Shown in pieces: positions 16,180 through 24,216 of a stretch of DNA of 64,000 nt. The translations under genes were made by a program, and so were the position numbers. The stretch lies in assembly GCA_947258785.1 (NCBI GenBank), contig CAMYJT010000003.1, positions 62,001 through 126,000 of the forward strand, written 5' to 3'. Position 1 is the first letter of the stretch; the number at the start of each line of letters is the position of its first letter. Source of the DNA: an uncultured Gammaproteobacteria bacterium (GTDB lineage: Bacteria > Pseudomonadota > Gammaproteobacteria > Arenicellales > JAANXG01). The notes under the pieces were generated by a model. The model had not been told where the DNA came from and made no database searches. It saw only the letters and a program-made list of their open reading frames with translations.

Positions 16180-17928
16180 GTGAAGAAATTAATCATCATT
16201 TCTGTTGCAGTCAGTGTTGTAGCCGGGGTAGTTTTGTTTATCAAGCACGGCGCCCAATTCGGGGGCGCCCCCGCATCCTCTCACCTGGCGCTGATTCCGG
16301 ACGACACACTGGTGTTTTTTGGAGGACTGCACCCGTTTCCAGCACGTAAGGTGCTGGACTATGGACCACTTGGCGGCGACTGGTCCGGGTGGATCGACCG
16401 CCACGATCTGTTGGAGGACGCAAGCAAGCGTTACGCGTCGGCCGGTGAACAAGTCTTGCTCGGACTGCTGTCGGCCTACCTGGATAATACGGACGACCCC
16501 GAACGGTTCCTGGAGGCTTTGGGTCTTGCCGACGAGTTCGAGTTGAGTTTGTACACAGTCGGTGTCACCCCGGTCTTGAGACTGGCGCTTGCCGACCCGT
16601 CCGCTTTTCGATCGACCCTGCTGGATATTGAGGACCGCCGCGGCATCACGGCATCGATACGGAAGGCGGCGGACCGCGAATATCGGGCATACCCTCTGGG
16701 TGAGCGGGATGGGAGCCCGTCACTGGTTATCGCCCATGTCGAAAAAGACGTCGTGTTCACAGTCGAGCTTGGTGATCGCCCGGCGGTGCCGGATGCACTG
16801 GGCATAACGCCTCCTCGCCGGTCACTGGCCGACTCCGGAGCCATTCTCCGTCTCATCGATAAGTACGACTATCGGCCTGAAATCGGTGTCACTGTCCTCA
16901 ATCACAAAGCCATTGCAGCGGCAATTACCTCGGCGGGGAGTCGTGCCGGCCGGGATTTGGACCGACTCATCAAAGACACGGGGGATGTCGAAGTGTGGAG
17001 GCAATTGCGCAGTCCCGGCTGCGCGGAGGAACTCGGTCGCATCGCTGAGATCTGGCCGCGGACAATCATGGGGTACCGGGATAACCTTCAATCCGGCGTT
17101 CTGCCGGCAGTGTATCATGGAGTATTGGAAGTCAACGACCGGAGACTGATCGAGATCTTGGGAAAATTTCAGGGTTTCATACCGTCGCACTTGAGACAAA
17201 ACCGTGATCTGGTGCTCGGTATAGCGATTGGTATCGATGTTGACAAATCCGGTGAGGCAGCGGGAGAACTCGCCCAGCGGATGAAACGTTGGAAATATCG
17301 ATGTCCTGCTCTGGCGTGGCTGAACCGATGGGGGCGGCAGGCGGGCGAATCCTGGCCCGAAGTGGCGATGACGGCCCTGCTGGCCCAGGGACTCAAAGGC
17401 CTTTCCATAAGCCTGTTCGACGTCGGCCTGAATCCTTCGAATGGCACCGACACGGTCGACGCACTGGATGCCCTGATTGCGGTCTCCAGCGACAACCCGC
17501 GGAGGCTGTTGAACAGCTTGTCTGCGCTTCCTCTGTTGGGCGAGGTTGAAGTGCCCGACGACGGCACACCAGTTACGGTCCCATTGTCGTTGCCCTGGAT
17601 AGCCCCCGAAACACAGTACGGCGCAGTAAAGCTTGCCTTGGCCGGCAAGCACCTTGCCTTATTCTCCGGTGTCAAGTCCAGCGGCCTGGTGCGGGAGCTT
17701 GGCAAAGAAGGGTTACAAAACAATGGGCTGCTTTACTACAAAATTAATTATCGAGCCTACTTCGATCTGTTGTCGCAGGCACAGCGACTAGGTTTTACGA
17801 TCGGTGCAGAAGGGCCGGAGCCGAAAAACGCTCATCCGCCGACATTCCTGGATGGTGTTTCCGACGCGGAAATCGTTATCACTGAGAATGGAATTGAATT
17901 TGCGGGCAGGTTAATGATTAATGAGTGA
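16180..17928 (+). CDS. Large membrane-anchored protein of unknown function
   Basis: About 582 residues. An N-terminal hydrophobic anchor (KKLIIISVAVSVVAGVVLFI) is followed by a long soluble, probably periplasmic, region. Visible stretches include ALIPDDTLVFFGGLHPFPA, GWIDRHDLLEDASKRYASAG, LSLYTVGVTPVLRLALADPSAF and, near the C-terminus, DGVSDAEIVITENGIEFAGR. The pattern recalls DUF3352-like periplasmic proteins that repeat a P-x-D-T-L/F module, but I cannot confirm a family. I placed the start at GTG 16180, directly before the anchor; GTG 16105 is in frame. It abuts the cytochrome-domain gene without a gap, so they are likely co-transcribed. Confidence 0.7.
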   Translation: MKKLIIISVAVSVVAGVVLFIKHGAQFGGAPASSHLALIPDDTLVFFGGLHPFPARKVLDYGPLGGDWSGWIDRHDLLEDASKRYASAGEQVLLGLLSAYLDNTDDPERFLEALGLADEFELSLYTVGVTPVLRLALADPSAFRSTLLDIEDRRGITASIRKAADREYRAYPLGERDGSPSLVIAHVEKDVVFTVELGDRPAVPDALGITPPRRSLADSGAILRLIDKYDYRPEIGVTVLNHKAIAAAITSAGSRAGRDLDRLIKDTGDVEVWRQLRSPGCAEELGRIAEIWPRTIMGYRDNLQSGVLPAVYHGVLEVNDRRLIEILGKFQGFIPSHLRQNRDLVLGIAIGIDVDKSGEAAGELAQRMKRWKYRCPALAWLNRWGRQAGESWPEVAMTALLAQGLKGLSISLFDVGLNPSNGTDTVDALDALIAVSSDNPRRLLNSLSALPLLGEVEVPDDGTPVTVPLSLPWIAPETQYGAVKLALAGKHLALFSGVKSSGLVRELGKEGLQNNGLLYYKINYRAYFDLLSQAQRLGFTIGAEGPEPKNAHPPTFLDGVSDAEIVITENGIEFAGRLMINE

Positions 17929-18312
17929 GTGCGGGTGATAAGTCGACCGCTCCTTTTCGCTGCTGCAATGCTGATGGAACCAGCGTACTTGCTGGCGAAC
18001 GCGTCTGTCGTCCCCGATCCTCATTCTGTGACATTTTCGAAACACATAAGACCGTTGTTTGAAGTGCACTGCAACGACTGCCACAGTGGCTGGTTTCCCG
18101 ACGGTGGTCTACGCCTGAGTTCCGTTGATGAGATACTCGAGGGAGGCAAATCAGGTCCGGCGGTGGTCCCCGGACAACCCCGAAAAGGCTGGCTGACCTA
18201 TACCATTACCCTCAAAGATGACAGCCGATTGAAAATGCCGCCGGGTGATGCATCACTTTCCGCGTCGGAACTCGATTTGATCTTTGAGTGGATACGCCAA
18301 GGGGCCAGATAA
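17929..18312 (+). CDS. Exported c-type cytochrome domain protein (PSCyt1-like)
   Basis: A 127-residue protein with a signal peptide (ISRPLLFAAAMLMEPAYLLANA) and a single heme-binding CNDCH (about 49-53). The context is FSKHIRPLFEVHCNDCHSG, GGLRLSSVDEILEGGKSGPAVVPG and RLKMPPGDASLSASELDLIFEWIRQGA. This layout matches the short cytochrome c-like domain found at the head of planctomycete-type PSCyt1 proteins; the Met in RLKMPP is the likely distal heme ligand. It starts at a GTG directly after the stop of the preceding gene, which suggests coupling. The redox partner is unknown. Confidence 0.85.
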   Translation: MRVISRPLLFAAAMLMEPAYLLANASVVPDPHSVTFSKHIRPLFEVHCNDCHSGWFPDGGLRLSSVDEILEGGKSGPAVVPGQPRKGWLTYTITLKDDSRLKMPPGDASLSASELDLIFEWIRQGAR

Positions 18313-18316
18313 ACAG

Positions 18317-18727
18317 CTATGAATAAGGCGACAGTGGAGCGGATTTCCCAGTTCCGGCGTCCTTGGCAACGTAGCTGGTAAGCACTCGATGCAGCTCGTG
18401 CCGCTTGGAGTTCGGTATCCGGTCGAATTTAACGGCAAGGACCTGCTTACTCTTGATCGCCGCGGAGCGCACGATCCTGGCCCGTAACGAGATACCTTGT
18501 CGATTCACAAGCGGTATATATACCTCAATCACATCACCGTCGTTGTCCGTCTTTCTCGGCACTAGCAGCTTCGCCCCGCCGAATGACAGATTGATCAATC
18601 GGCAATTCGTTTGCGGTCGAGAGGCTTTGCTCCGGTTACTTATTCTGCTGTCAAGCCACAAGGTAACCCGACCGAAGGCGCGGCGGTCTTCGTTGCATTG
18701 ATCGTGGTTGTGCATCGACCCGGGCAT
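18317..18727 (-). CDS. PilZ domain protein
   Basis: A 136-residue PilZ-type protein. Motifs are DRRAFGRVTLWLDSRISN near residue 14 (RxxxR-like switch) and CRLINLSFGGAKLLVP (D/NxSxxG), followed by a beta-barrel strand pattern ending VLAVKFDRIP. PilZ domains bind cyclic di-GMP. The expected RxxxR is represented by DRRAFGR, so binding is plausible. ATG 18727 has AGGTGA upstream. It converges with the cytochrome gene four bases away. A second PilZ gene lies at 57015. Confidence 0.82.
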   Translation of the reverse strand: MPGSMHNHDQCNEDRRAFGRVTLWLDSRISNRSKASRPQTNCRLINLSFGGAKLLVPRKTDNDGDVIEVYIPLVNRQGISLRARIVRSAAIKSKQVLAVKFDRIPNSKRHELHRVLTSYVAKDAGTGKSAPLSPYS

Positions 18728-18950
18728 TCATTCACCTAATCATAGAAACTACACCTGTCAAGTCTAATACCAGTATATCGCCAATCCCCGATTTTCACGT
18801 TGAATCCTGCAGTTGCATCCCGTTGCGCCCCGCACGGAAGACCGCGCAGCGGCGATTCGTGTAGTGGCCGGAAGCGGCGAACACCCGCCATAGAATATAT
18901 AATGAATCAGACCGCAAGAGGCATGCCTTTGCGGCATACGTTGCAATGTT

Positions 18951-19754
18951 TTACACGGGCATTTGCCTACCGAGAGTGGACATGGAATCGCCATCTCCCC
19001 ACGCCAACCGCTTGTAGTCGAAACCCGTTTCGATCGTGGGCTTGATGATCTTGAAATACGGTGAAATATCGAAATCCTTGGGGGCAAACAGGCTGTGGTG
19101 TCGTATGTGGAGTAATTCACTCACGATATACCCATGCCGGGTCCGCGTGGGTGCGTCCAACTCCTCAACATGGGGCAGGATCGGGTAATGCACCGATTGA
19201 AACGCCTGTGCGATCAAAGATGAACAAATTGCACGCGTTGGATCACCACTACCCAATGCCAGCAGACGGCGCCGCATAAAAGTCGGGACAGGCGGCATGG
19301 GCAGCAGAAAACGAGCCAGATCAATAACGTTCTTCAAGTCGTAGGCGTGACCCAGGCGCGCAACGACATAGTCGATAACCAACCGTTGGTCTTCCTCCGT
19401 TAACTTGATGGGTCGGCAAATCCGAGTATTGAATTCCGCGTACTTGCTGAGTGGCACTCCGATAACGCCTTGTTTGATGTCGGCCTCGACCAGCACCGGT
19501 GCAGTGGCATAATCGCTGCCTTGTCCCAAGACCTCGCCAATGTATATGGCTGAATGCGACCAGGTCGACTGTGTCAAGTATTTAATCGCCGTACTGATTC
19601 TTCGATCACCTTCCACCAGCAGCACGTCGCACGGACGCATCACCCCGGCCAACTTGGCCGGCTCGGTAACTGAGAAAGGCTGGTAATACTTGATCGGCTT
19701 GTTTAGATAGCTGGCGAGCCATTTTCCCAGCGTATTCGATAAGGTTTTCACCAT
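18951..19754 (-). CDS. YiiX/YebB-like permuted NlpC/P60 hydrolase
   Basis: A 267-residue protein with the permuted papain-like arrangement: MRPCDVLLVEGDRRISTAI entry, STWSHSAIYIG (His67), PVLVEADIKQGVIGVPL (Glu90) and RAICSSLIAQAF (Cys177). Between them HAYDLKNVIDLARFLLP resembles the lipid- or substrate-facing helix of these enzymes. The family includes lipid amidases/acyltransferases and cell-wall-related hydrolases; the substrate here is unknown. There is no signal peptide. The start is ATG 19754. It is a distinct paralogue of the 479-aa protein at 9998-11437. Confidence 0.82.
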   Translation of the reverse strand: MVKTLSNTLGKWLASYLNKPIKYYQPFSVTEPAKLAGVMRPCDVLLVEGDRRISTAIKYLTQSTWSHSAIYIGEVLGQGSDYATAPVLVEADIKQGVIGVPLSKYAEFNTRICRPIKLTEEDQRLVIDYVVARLGHAYDLKNVIDLARFLLPMPPVPTFMRRRLLALGSGDPTRAICSSLIAQAFQSVHYPILPHVEELDAPTRTRHGYIVSELLHIRHHSLFAPKDFDISPYFKIIKPTIETGFDYKRLAWGDGDSMSTLGRQMPV

Positions 19755-20093
19755 CTCAATCTACCCGCTGCGCAGTCGGAGTAAGCGAACACTGTACCGG
19801 CACACACTCTACCACGGCCTCCCATCATCCGATTGCCTACCTGAAGAGTTGCGTCACCGATCACGGTGTTTGCTGCAAACGCCCTTTGCCCGCATGTTGC
19901 ACCAATCGGCCGCACTAAGTGGATCGCGAAGGCACGCTGTAGAAGACAGACCGGTTAAGGTCCCGGTGGATCAAGCCGGTTGACAACCGGCCTGCGGTAG
20001 AAAAAGCGCCGGGGTGACACACCGGCTGCGACAACGCTTAAGGTGAGTGTGATGGAGAGCTTATCAGCAAGGCTGTGATGGCTACCGGCGAGG
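19755..20093. other. Intergenic region with repeat end and hairpin
   Basis: About 340 bp without a gene. It holds a diverged MITE end (19889-19905) and a perfect 7-bp hairpin, GCCGGTT at 19975-19981 and AACCGGC at 19985-19991, with a 3-nt loop. The hairpin lies downstream of the TlpA-like gene but lacks a T-run, so it is not a clear terminator. Confidence 0.5.
19889..19905 (+). repeat. Solo MITE-end-like motif
   Basis: CCCGCATGTTGCACCAA matches 15 of 17 positions of the inverted-repeat core at 14113. No partner end is found nearby. It may be a relic, or chance. Confidence 0.35.
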
Positions 20094-20636
20094 TCAGCCC
20101 TGCTTACTACCGATAAAATCTTCGATGACCTTGACGGGCACCGCGCCAACCTGCTTGGCGGCCAGTTCACCCTTGGGATCATAAACCAGGAACGCGGGTG
20201 TCCCGGCCAGGGACTCGCCGGTCAGATGCCGGTACAGGGACATGACCGTCTGGGGTTCACCGATCAAGCTTGGGAAGTTGACCAGATGCCGGTCGATGAA
20301 CGCTTCAGCCTCTTTGTGGCGGGTATCGCCATCCATCGAAAGCCCCAGCACCGACGCATCCTTATCGTTGTGGGCGTCATGAAACGCCATGTATTCGGGC
20401 ACTTCCTCGTTACAGATGTGACAATCCGAGGCCCAGATCATCACCACCAGCCACCGGCCCTGGCCGGCGAACTCATCGACGGTTCGCGTTTGACCCGCAA
20501 AGTCCTCCAGAGGGTAAAAAGCAGCCGGTGACGCCGTTGCCCCAGCCGCCGCCCCGCTCTGGGTGTCCGCACCAACCGAAGCACTCATCACGAACGCGAT
20601 AACCCACACGGCAATTCGGCAATTTTTCACGGTCAT
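20094..20636 (-). CDS. TlpA-like thioredoxin-fold exported protein
   Basis: A 180-residue protein. A signal peptide (CRIAVWVIAFVMSASVGADT) precedes a thioredoxin-like domain with the redox motif CHIC (Cys72, Cys75) in VVMIWASDCHICNEEVPEY. The cis-Pro region is SLAGTPAFLVYDPKGEL. TlpA/ResA relatives reduce disulfides in the periplasm, often for cytochrome c maturation. CHIC is an uncommon dipeptide for this family, so its redox potential may differ. The start is ATG 20636 (MTVKNCRIAV). The second TlpA-like gene (52086) has CPGC. Confidence 0.85.
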   Translation of the reverse strand: MTVKNCRIAVWVIAFVMSASVGADTQSGAAAGATASPAAFYPLEDFAGQTRTVDEFAGQGRWLVVMIWASDCHICNEEVPEYMAFHDAHNDKDASVLGLSMDGDTRHKEAEAFIDRHLVNFPSLIGEPQTVMSLYRHLTGESLAGTPAFLVYDPKGELAAKQVGAVPVKVIEDFIGSKQG

Positions 20637-20787
20637 TGACCTCTTTAAGCGCCCCACGGGCACCGGCCCGAGTAAAGGAATCGAAGCGGCCAACTGGCCG
20701 GGTGTTGACAGGATTGGGCAATCGGATACCGGAAAGGTTCCACCGCCGGGGATTATATCCGGGTTTATCCGCCGTTGGGCCCGCCGT

Positions 20788-21084
20788 TCACCGCGGCATC
20801 CGGCTTGAGACGTGTATCGGTGCGGGGCCCTGTTGTCGGGCGACCAAGCTCTCTTTCTGGCGCTTCGTCAGGCGCTTGATCGAGCGCTCGCGCTTGGCGG
20901 CGAGCGATCGGGTGCTGACGGCCTCGATATAAACCACACTGACAGGACGTCTAGCGCGGGTGTATCTGGCGCCGGCGCCCTGATCGCGGTTGTGTTCGGT
21001 AACCCGCCGTCGTACATCCGTGGCAATACCCGTGTAGAGACTCGTGTCCGAACATCGCACCATGTAAACATACCAGCGACTCAT
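20788..21084 (-). CDS. GIY-YIG nuclease family protein (YhbQ-like)
   Basis: A 98-residue single-domain GIY-YIG protein: WYVYMVRCSDTSLYTGIATDVRRRVTEHN, with YVYM/LYTG matching the GIY-YIG hallmark, the catalytic Arg in DVRRR, and a later Glu in KRERSIKRLTKRQK. YhbQ/UPF0213-type proteins are small DNases of uncertain role, perhaps in DNA repair. The frame begins at ATG 21084, 32 bp downstream of the PAS-GGDEF-like gene, so the two may share a transcript. Confidence 0.92.
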   Translation of the reverse strand: MSRWYVYMVRCSDTSLYTGIATDVRRRVTEHNRDQGAGARYTRARRPVSVVYIEAVSTRSLAAKRERSIKRLTKRQKESLVARQQGPAPIHVSSRMPR

Positions 21085-21116
21085 GCGCTACCGACAGCGG
21101 ATCTCCCAACCGCTCT

Positions 21117-21923
21117 TCATGCGGCGGCTTTATCCAGCAGTGTCGAGGCGTCTTCAGCACCGGTCCATTGTGCGAATCCATAGCGTATCCCACAGTTCAC
21201 GGTCTCACCGCTTTGGGTCTGGACCTGCGTGGTATCCAGGATCCCCTCGATCTTCTCGATCAGCGCCGTAGCTCCGTTGACATCTGTCTCCGGCAATACA
21301 ATCAAAAACTCATACTCTGACAGCCGGCCTGCGTAATCGATGTTCCTGACGCAGTCCGCGAGTTTTATACCGAGGTCCCTGAGCGCCTTCTCGCTCTGCT
21401 CGCGGCCGATTTCCTCGCGCTGCAGGCCGTCGATCCTGATTCGAATAATGGCGAGTGTGTTGCCGTACCGTTGACTGCGGGCCAGCTGTGCAAAAAGTTC
21501 CCGATACACGCTCACCGTGGTGAGCAGACCGGTGTCAGCATCCGTCCTGGCCGCCTCCCGCAACAAGTTTACATAACCGTCATAATCGGACACCAGATCG
21601 CTGACATCGGTGAAAACCACGATCTTGAGGCCGCCTTCGACAGTCGCCATCGATGCGCGCAATCGCAGTTGCGGGCGATGCATCGGCCTGTATATGTCGT
21701 TACCCTGGTCCGCCGCCGCTTGCATCGGGAGTTCTCCAAACGGGGCGTTTTCTAGATCCCCGTTGGTGATGCCCAACTGGTCACACAAGACCGGATTGGC
21801 CCACTGGATCTGCTCATCCGCACCGATAAGGCATATCCCAAGCGGTATTTGCGAGAGCATTGTGGCTGAATCGACTGCGGGTCCAGACGATTTGTCAGAC
21901 GTACTCTGGTTGTTGGAACTCAC
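21117..21923 (-). CDS. PAS and degenerate GGDEF domain protein
   Basis: A 268-residue cytoplasmic protein. A PAS-like domain (about 20-110, IPLGICLIGADEQIQWANPVL) is followed by a GGDEF-type cyclase fold (about 120-268, DADTGLLTTVSVYRELFAQLARSQRYGNTLAIIRI). The catalytic loop reads RLSEYEFLIVLPETD, so SEYEF (202-206) replaces GGDEF. It therefore probably cannot make c-di-GMP and may act as a GTP-binding or protein-interaction sensor. No EAL domain is present. Two PilZ proteins in the window show c-di-GMP signalling exists in this organism. Confidence 0.8.
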   Translation of the reverse strand: MSSNNQSTSDKSSGPAVDSATMLSQIPLGICLIGADEQIQWANPVLCDQLGITNGDLENAPFGELPMQAAADQGNDIYRPMHRPQLRLRASMATVEGGLKIVVFTDVSDLVSDYDGYVNLLREAARTDADTGLLTTVSVYRELFAQLARSQRYGNTLAIIRIRIDGLQREEIGREQSEKALRDLGIKLADCVRNIDYAGRLSEYEFLIVLPETDVNGATALIEKIEGILDTTQVQTQSGETVNCGIRYGFAQWTGAEDASTLLDKAAA

Positions 21924-22035
21924 GGTTTAGCCCTTTAGTTTCACGGGGATACTTGCAGTTAATCTATCATAACTCGCGCTCTCAACTAAATTTAAATCCC
22001 GGCACCACCCAACGGCGTCCGACGTCACAACTCCA

Positions 22036-23964
22036 TCAAGGCGCCTTGTGACCGGTCCTGTTGGGAGAGGCCAAAACTTCCAAATGGTCCCACCGCTCGT
22101 AGGACCGCGCCAATTCGTCTTTGATCCGTTGCAGGCGTGCCAGCGCTTCGATGATGACATTTTTCTCCTGCCGGTAGAATTCGCGCGTGATCACTTCCCT
22201 TTCGAGTTGCTGTCTTTCGGCTTCCATAGCTTCAATGTGCGACGGCAACCCTAATAGTTCCTGCTGCTCGTGATAAGTGAGTTTCTGGCTTCCCGCAGCG
22301 GTTCGTTGCGTCCGAACCGGTCTCGCCGCCTTTGCAGGCATCCCTTGGGCCGGCCCCTGTACACCGGCACTCCGCTCCAGTCGCCCTAGCCGGTCGGGGA
22401 CACCGCCAATAAATTCTTGAATATTGCCGTCGCCCTCGAGCACCAACACGTTGGTCACCACATTGTCTATGAATGTCCGATCATGACTGACCAGCAGCAG
22501 CGTCCCGGCAAACTCGGACAGCAGCTCTTCGAGCAATTCCAGTGTCTCAACATCAAGATCGTTGGTGGGCTCATCGAGCACCATGACATTAGCGGGTCGC
22601 GTAAACATTTTCGCCAGCAGCAGTCGATTGCGTTCACCACCGGACAGGCTCTTGACCGGTGAATCGATTCGCTCCGGTGGAAATAGAAAATCCTTCAGAT
22701 AGCTGATGACGTGACGTTGACGTCCCTGTACTGCAAGGTAGTCGCTTCCATCGCTGGCCACTTCCCGGACAGACTTGTTCATATCCAACTGTGCCCGTTG
22801 CTGGTCGAAGTACGCCAGTTGCACGCGCGCGCCCCTGGAAACATGTCCCGACTCCGGTTGGATTTGGCCCAGCAGCAATTTAAGCAATGTGGTCTTCCCC
22901 GAACCGTTGGGCCCAATTACACCGACCCGATCTCCGCGCAGGATCCGAGTGGAGAAATCGTGTACGACCCAGTTTGCACCATACCGGAAATTGACCCCGC
23001 AGACGTCGAACACCAGCTTGCCGGATTCAAAGCGACCGTCCACATCAATGCGGGCCTGGCCCGGTGTCGTCAAGCGCCGACTGCGGACGCGTCGCATGGC
23101 CTCGAGGGCCCGTACCCGCCCTTCGTTGCGGGTCCGCCGCGCCTTGATGCCTTGCCGTAGCCACGCCTCGTGCTCCGCTAGTTTTTTGTCGAATCTGGCG
23201 ATGGCTTGCTGTTCGAGTTCAAACAGGGAGTCCTTCTTGCTCAGGTAATTGTCATAGTCGCCCGGAAAGGAGGTCAATCGGCCGCGATCCAAGTCGACGA
23301 TACGTGTGGCCAGACGTTTCAACAGGGATCGGTCATGGGTGATGAACATCAGTGCACCCTGGTAAGACATCAGGAAATCTTCCAACCAGCGGATGGCGGT
23401 GATATCCATGTGATTGGTCGGCTCGTCCAACAACAACAGATCCGGCGCGACCACCAGAGCCCGAGCGAGCATGACCTGGCGGCGAATCCCCCCCGAACAG
23501 CTGTTGAACGGTGCGTCCGCGGGCAACGACAAGCGGCTCAACACAGTCTCGACCTTCTGATCCAAATTCCAACCATCCATGGCGTCGATGCGCTGCTGCA
23601 GCATCGCCGATTCTTCCATGGCCGCGGCACCCCGGCCGACGATGTCCGATAAACAGCGGTGGTAAGCGGTCAATAACGCTCCCAGTTCGCCGAGTCCCGC
23701 AGCGACCACCTCAAAGACCGTCCCCGGCAGCTCCGCTGGCACCTCTTGTTCCAGGTGTGCGATGCGCAGAGTGTCTCTTCGCCAGACTTCGCCGTCGTCC
23801 GGTACGGTCGCGCCGCTGAGCACCTTGAATAATGTGGATTTGCCGGTACCATTGCGCCCCACTACGCATACCCGATCGCCGGCCGCGATGTCAAAGTCAA
23901 CGTGGTCAAGCAACGGGCGGTGGCCGTAGGCCAGGGAAACGTCGCGCAGGGTCAGTACAGTCAT
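22036..23964 (-). CDS. uup: ABC-F ATPase, Uup-like
   Basis: A 642-residue duplicated ATPase without membrane segments. First NBD: GRNGTGKSTLFKVL (Walker A), NSCSGGIRRQVMLARAL (signature), LLLDEPTNHMDI (Walker B). The ABC-F linker follows, rich in Arg/Glu (HEAWLRQGIKARRTRNEGRVRAL). Second NBD: GPNGSGKTTLLKLL, SLSGGERNRLLLAK, MVLDEPTNDLDVETLE. A C-terminal coiled coil (EAMEAERQQLEREVITREFY) is typical of Uup. ABC-F proteins act on ribosomes or nucleic-acid structures, and Uup affects transposon excision. The start is ATG 23964 (MTVLTLRDVSLAYG); the open upstream frame lacks family similarity. Confidence 0.93.
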   Translation of the reverse strand: MTVLTLRDVSLAYGHRPLLDHVDFDIAAGDRVCVVGRNGTGKSTLFKVLSGATVPDDGEVWRRDTLRIAHLEQEVPAELPGTVFEVVAAGLGELGALLTAYHRCLSDIVGRGAAAMEESAMLQQRIDAMDGWNLDQKVETVLSRLSLPADAPFNSCSGGIRRQVMLARALVVAPDLLLLDEPTNHMDITAIRWLEDFLMSYQGALMFITHDRSLLKRLATRIVDLDRGRLTSFPGDYDNYLSKKDSLFELEQQAIARFDKKLAEHEAWLRQGIKARRTRNEGRVRALEAMRRVRSRRLTTPGQARIDVDGRFESGKLVFDVCGVNFRYGANWVVHDFSTRILRGDRVGVIGPNGSGKTTLLKLLLGQIQPESGHVSRGARVQLAYFDQQRAQLDMNKSVREVASDGSDYLAVQGRQRHVISYLKDFLFPPERIDSPVKSLSGGERNRLLLAKMFTRPANVMVLDEPTNDLDVETLELLEELLSEFAGTLLLVSHDRTFIDNVVTNVLVLEGDGNIQEFIGGVPDRLGRLERSAGVQGPAQGMPAKAARPVRTQRTAAGSQKLTYHEQQELLGLPSHIEAMEAERQQLEREVITREFYRQEKNVIIEALARLQRIKDELARSYERWDHLEVLASPNRTGHKAP

Positions 23965-24216
23965 AAATACTCGGTCATGTCGGCGGGTGGTATTGTACTC
24001 ACCAACACGAGGGCAATGGCAGCGGTACTTCCGCTCAGCGCAACAGACCGCGCACAGCCTTGTGTTCCGACGCACCATTCCCGACCGGGCGGACACCACG
24101 CATCCGCCCGGAAACTGGCGTCCCTCCCCTTCGCTCACGCCAACGTGCACAATTTGGAAACGAAGGTGGTACGCTGGAGCGGCCGGATGAGACCGGCATC
24201 CATATAAAAGAGACCG

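Noticed and set aside
19975-19991. Perfect 7-bp hairpin downstream of the TlpA-like gene
   Set aside because: There is no T-run and it is about 100 bp from the stop, so it is noted only within the intergenic entry.
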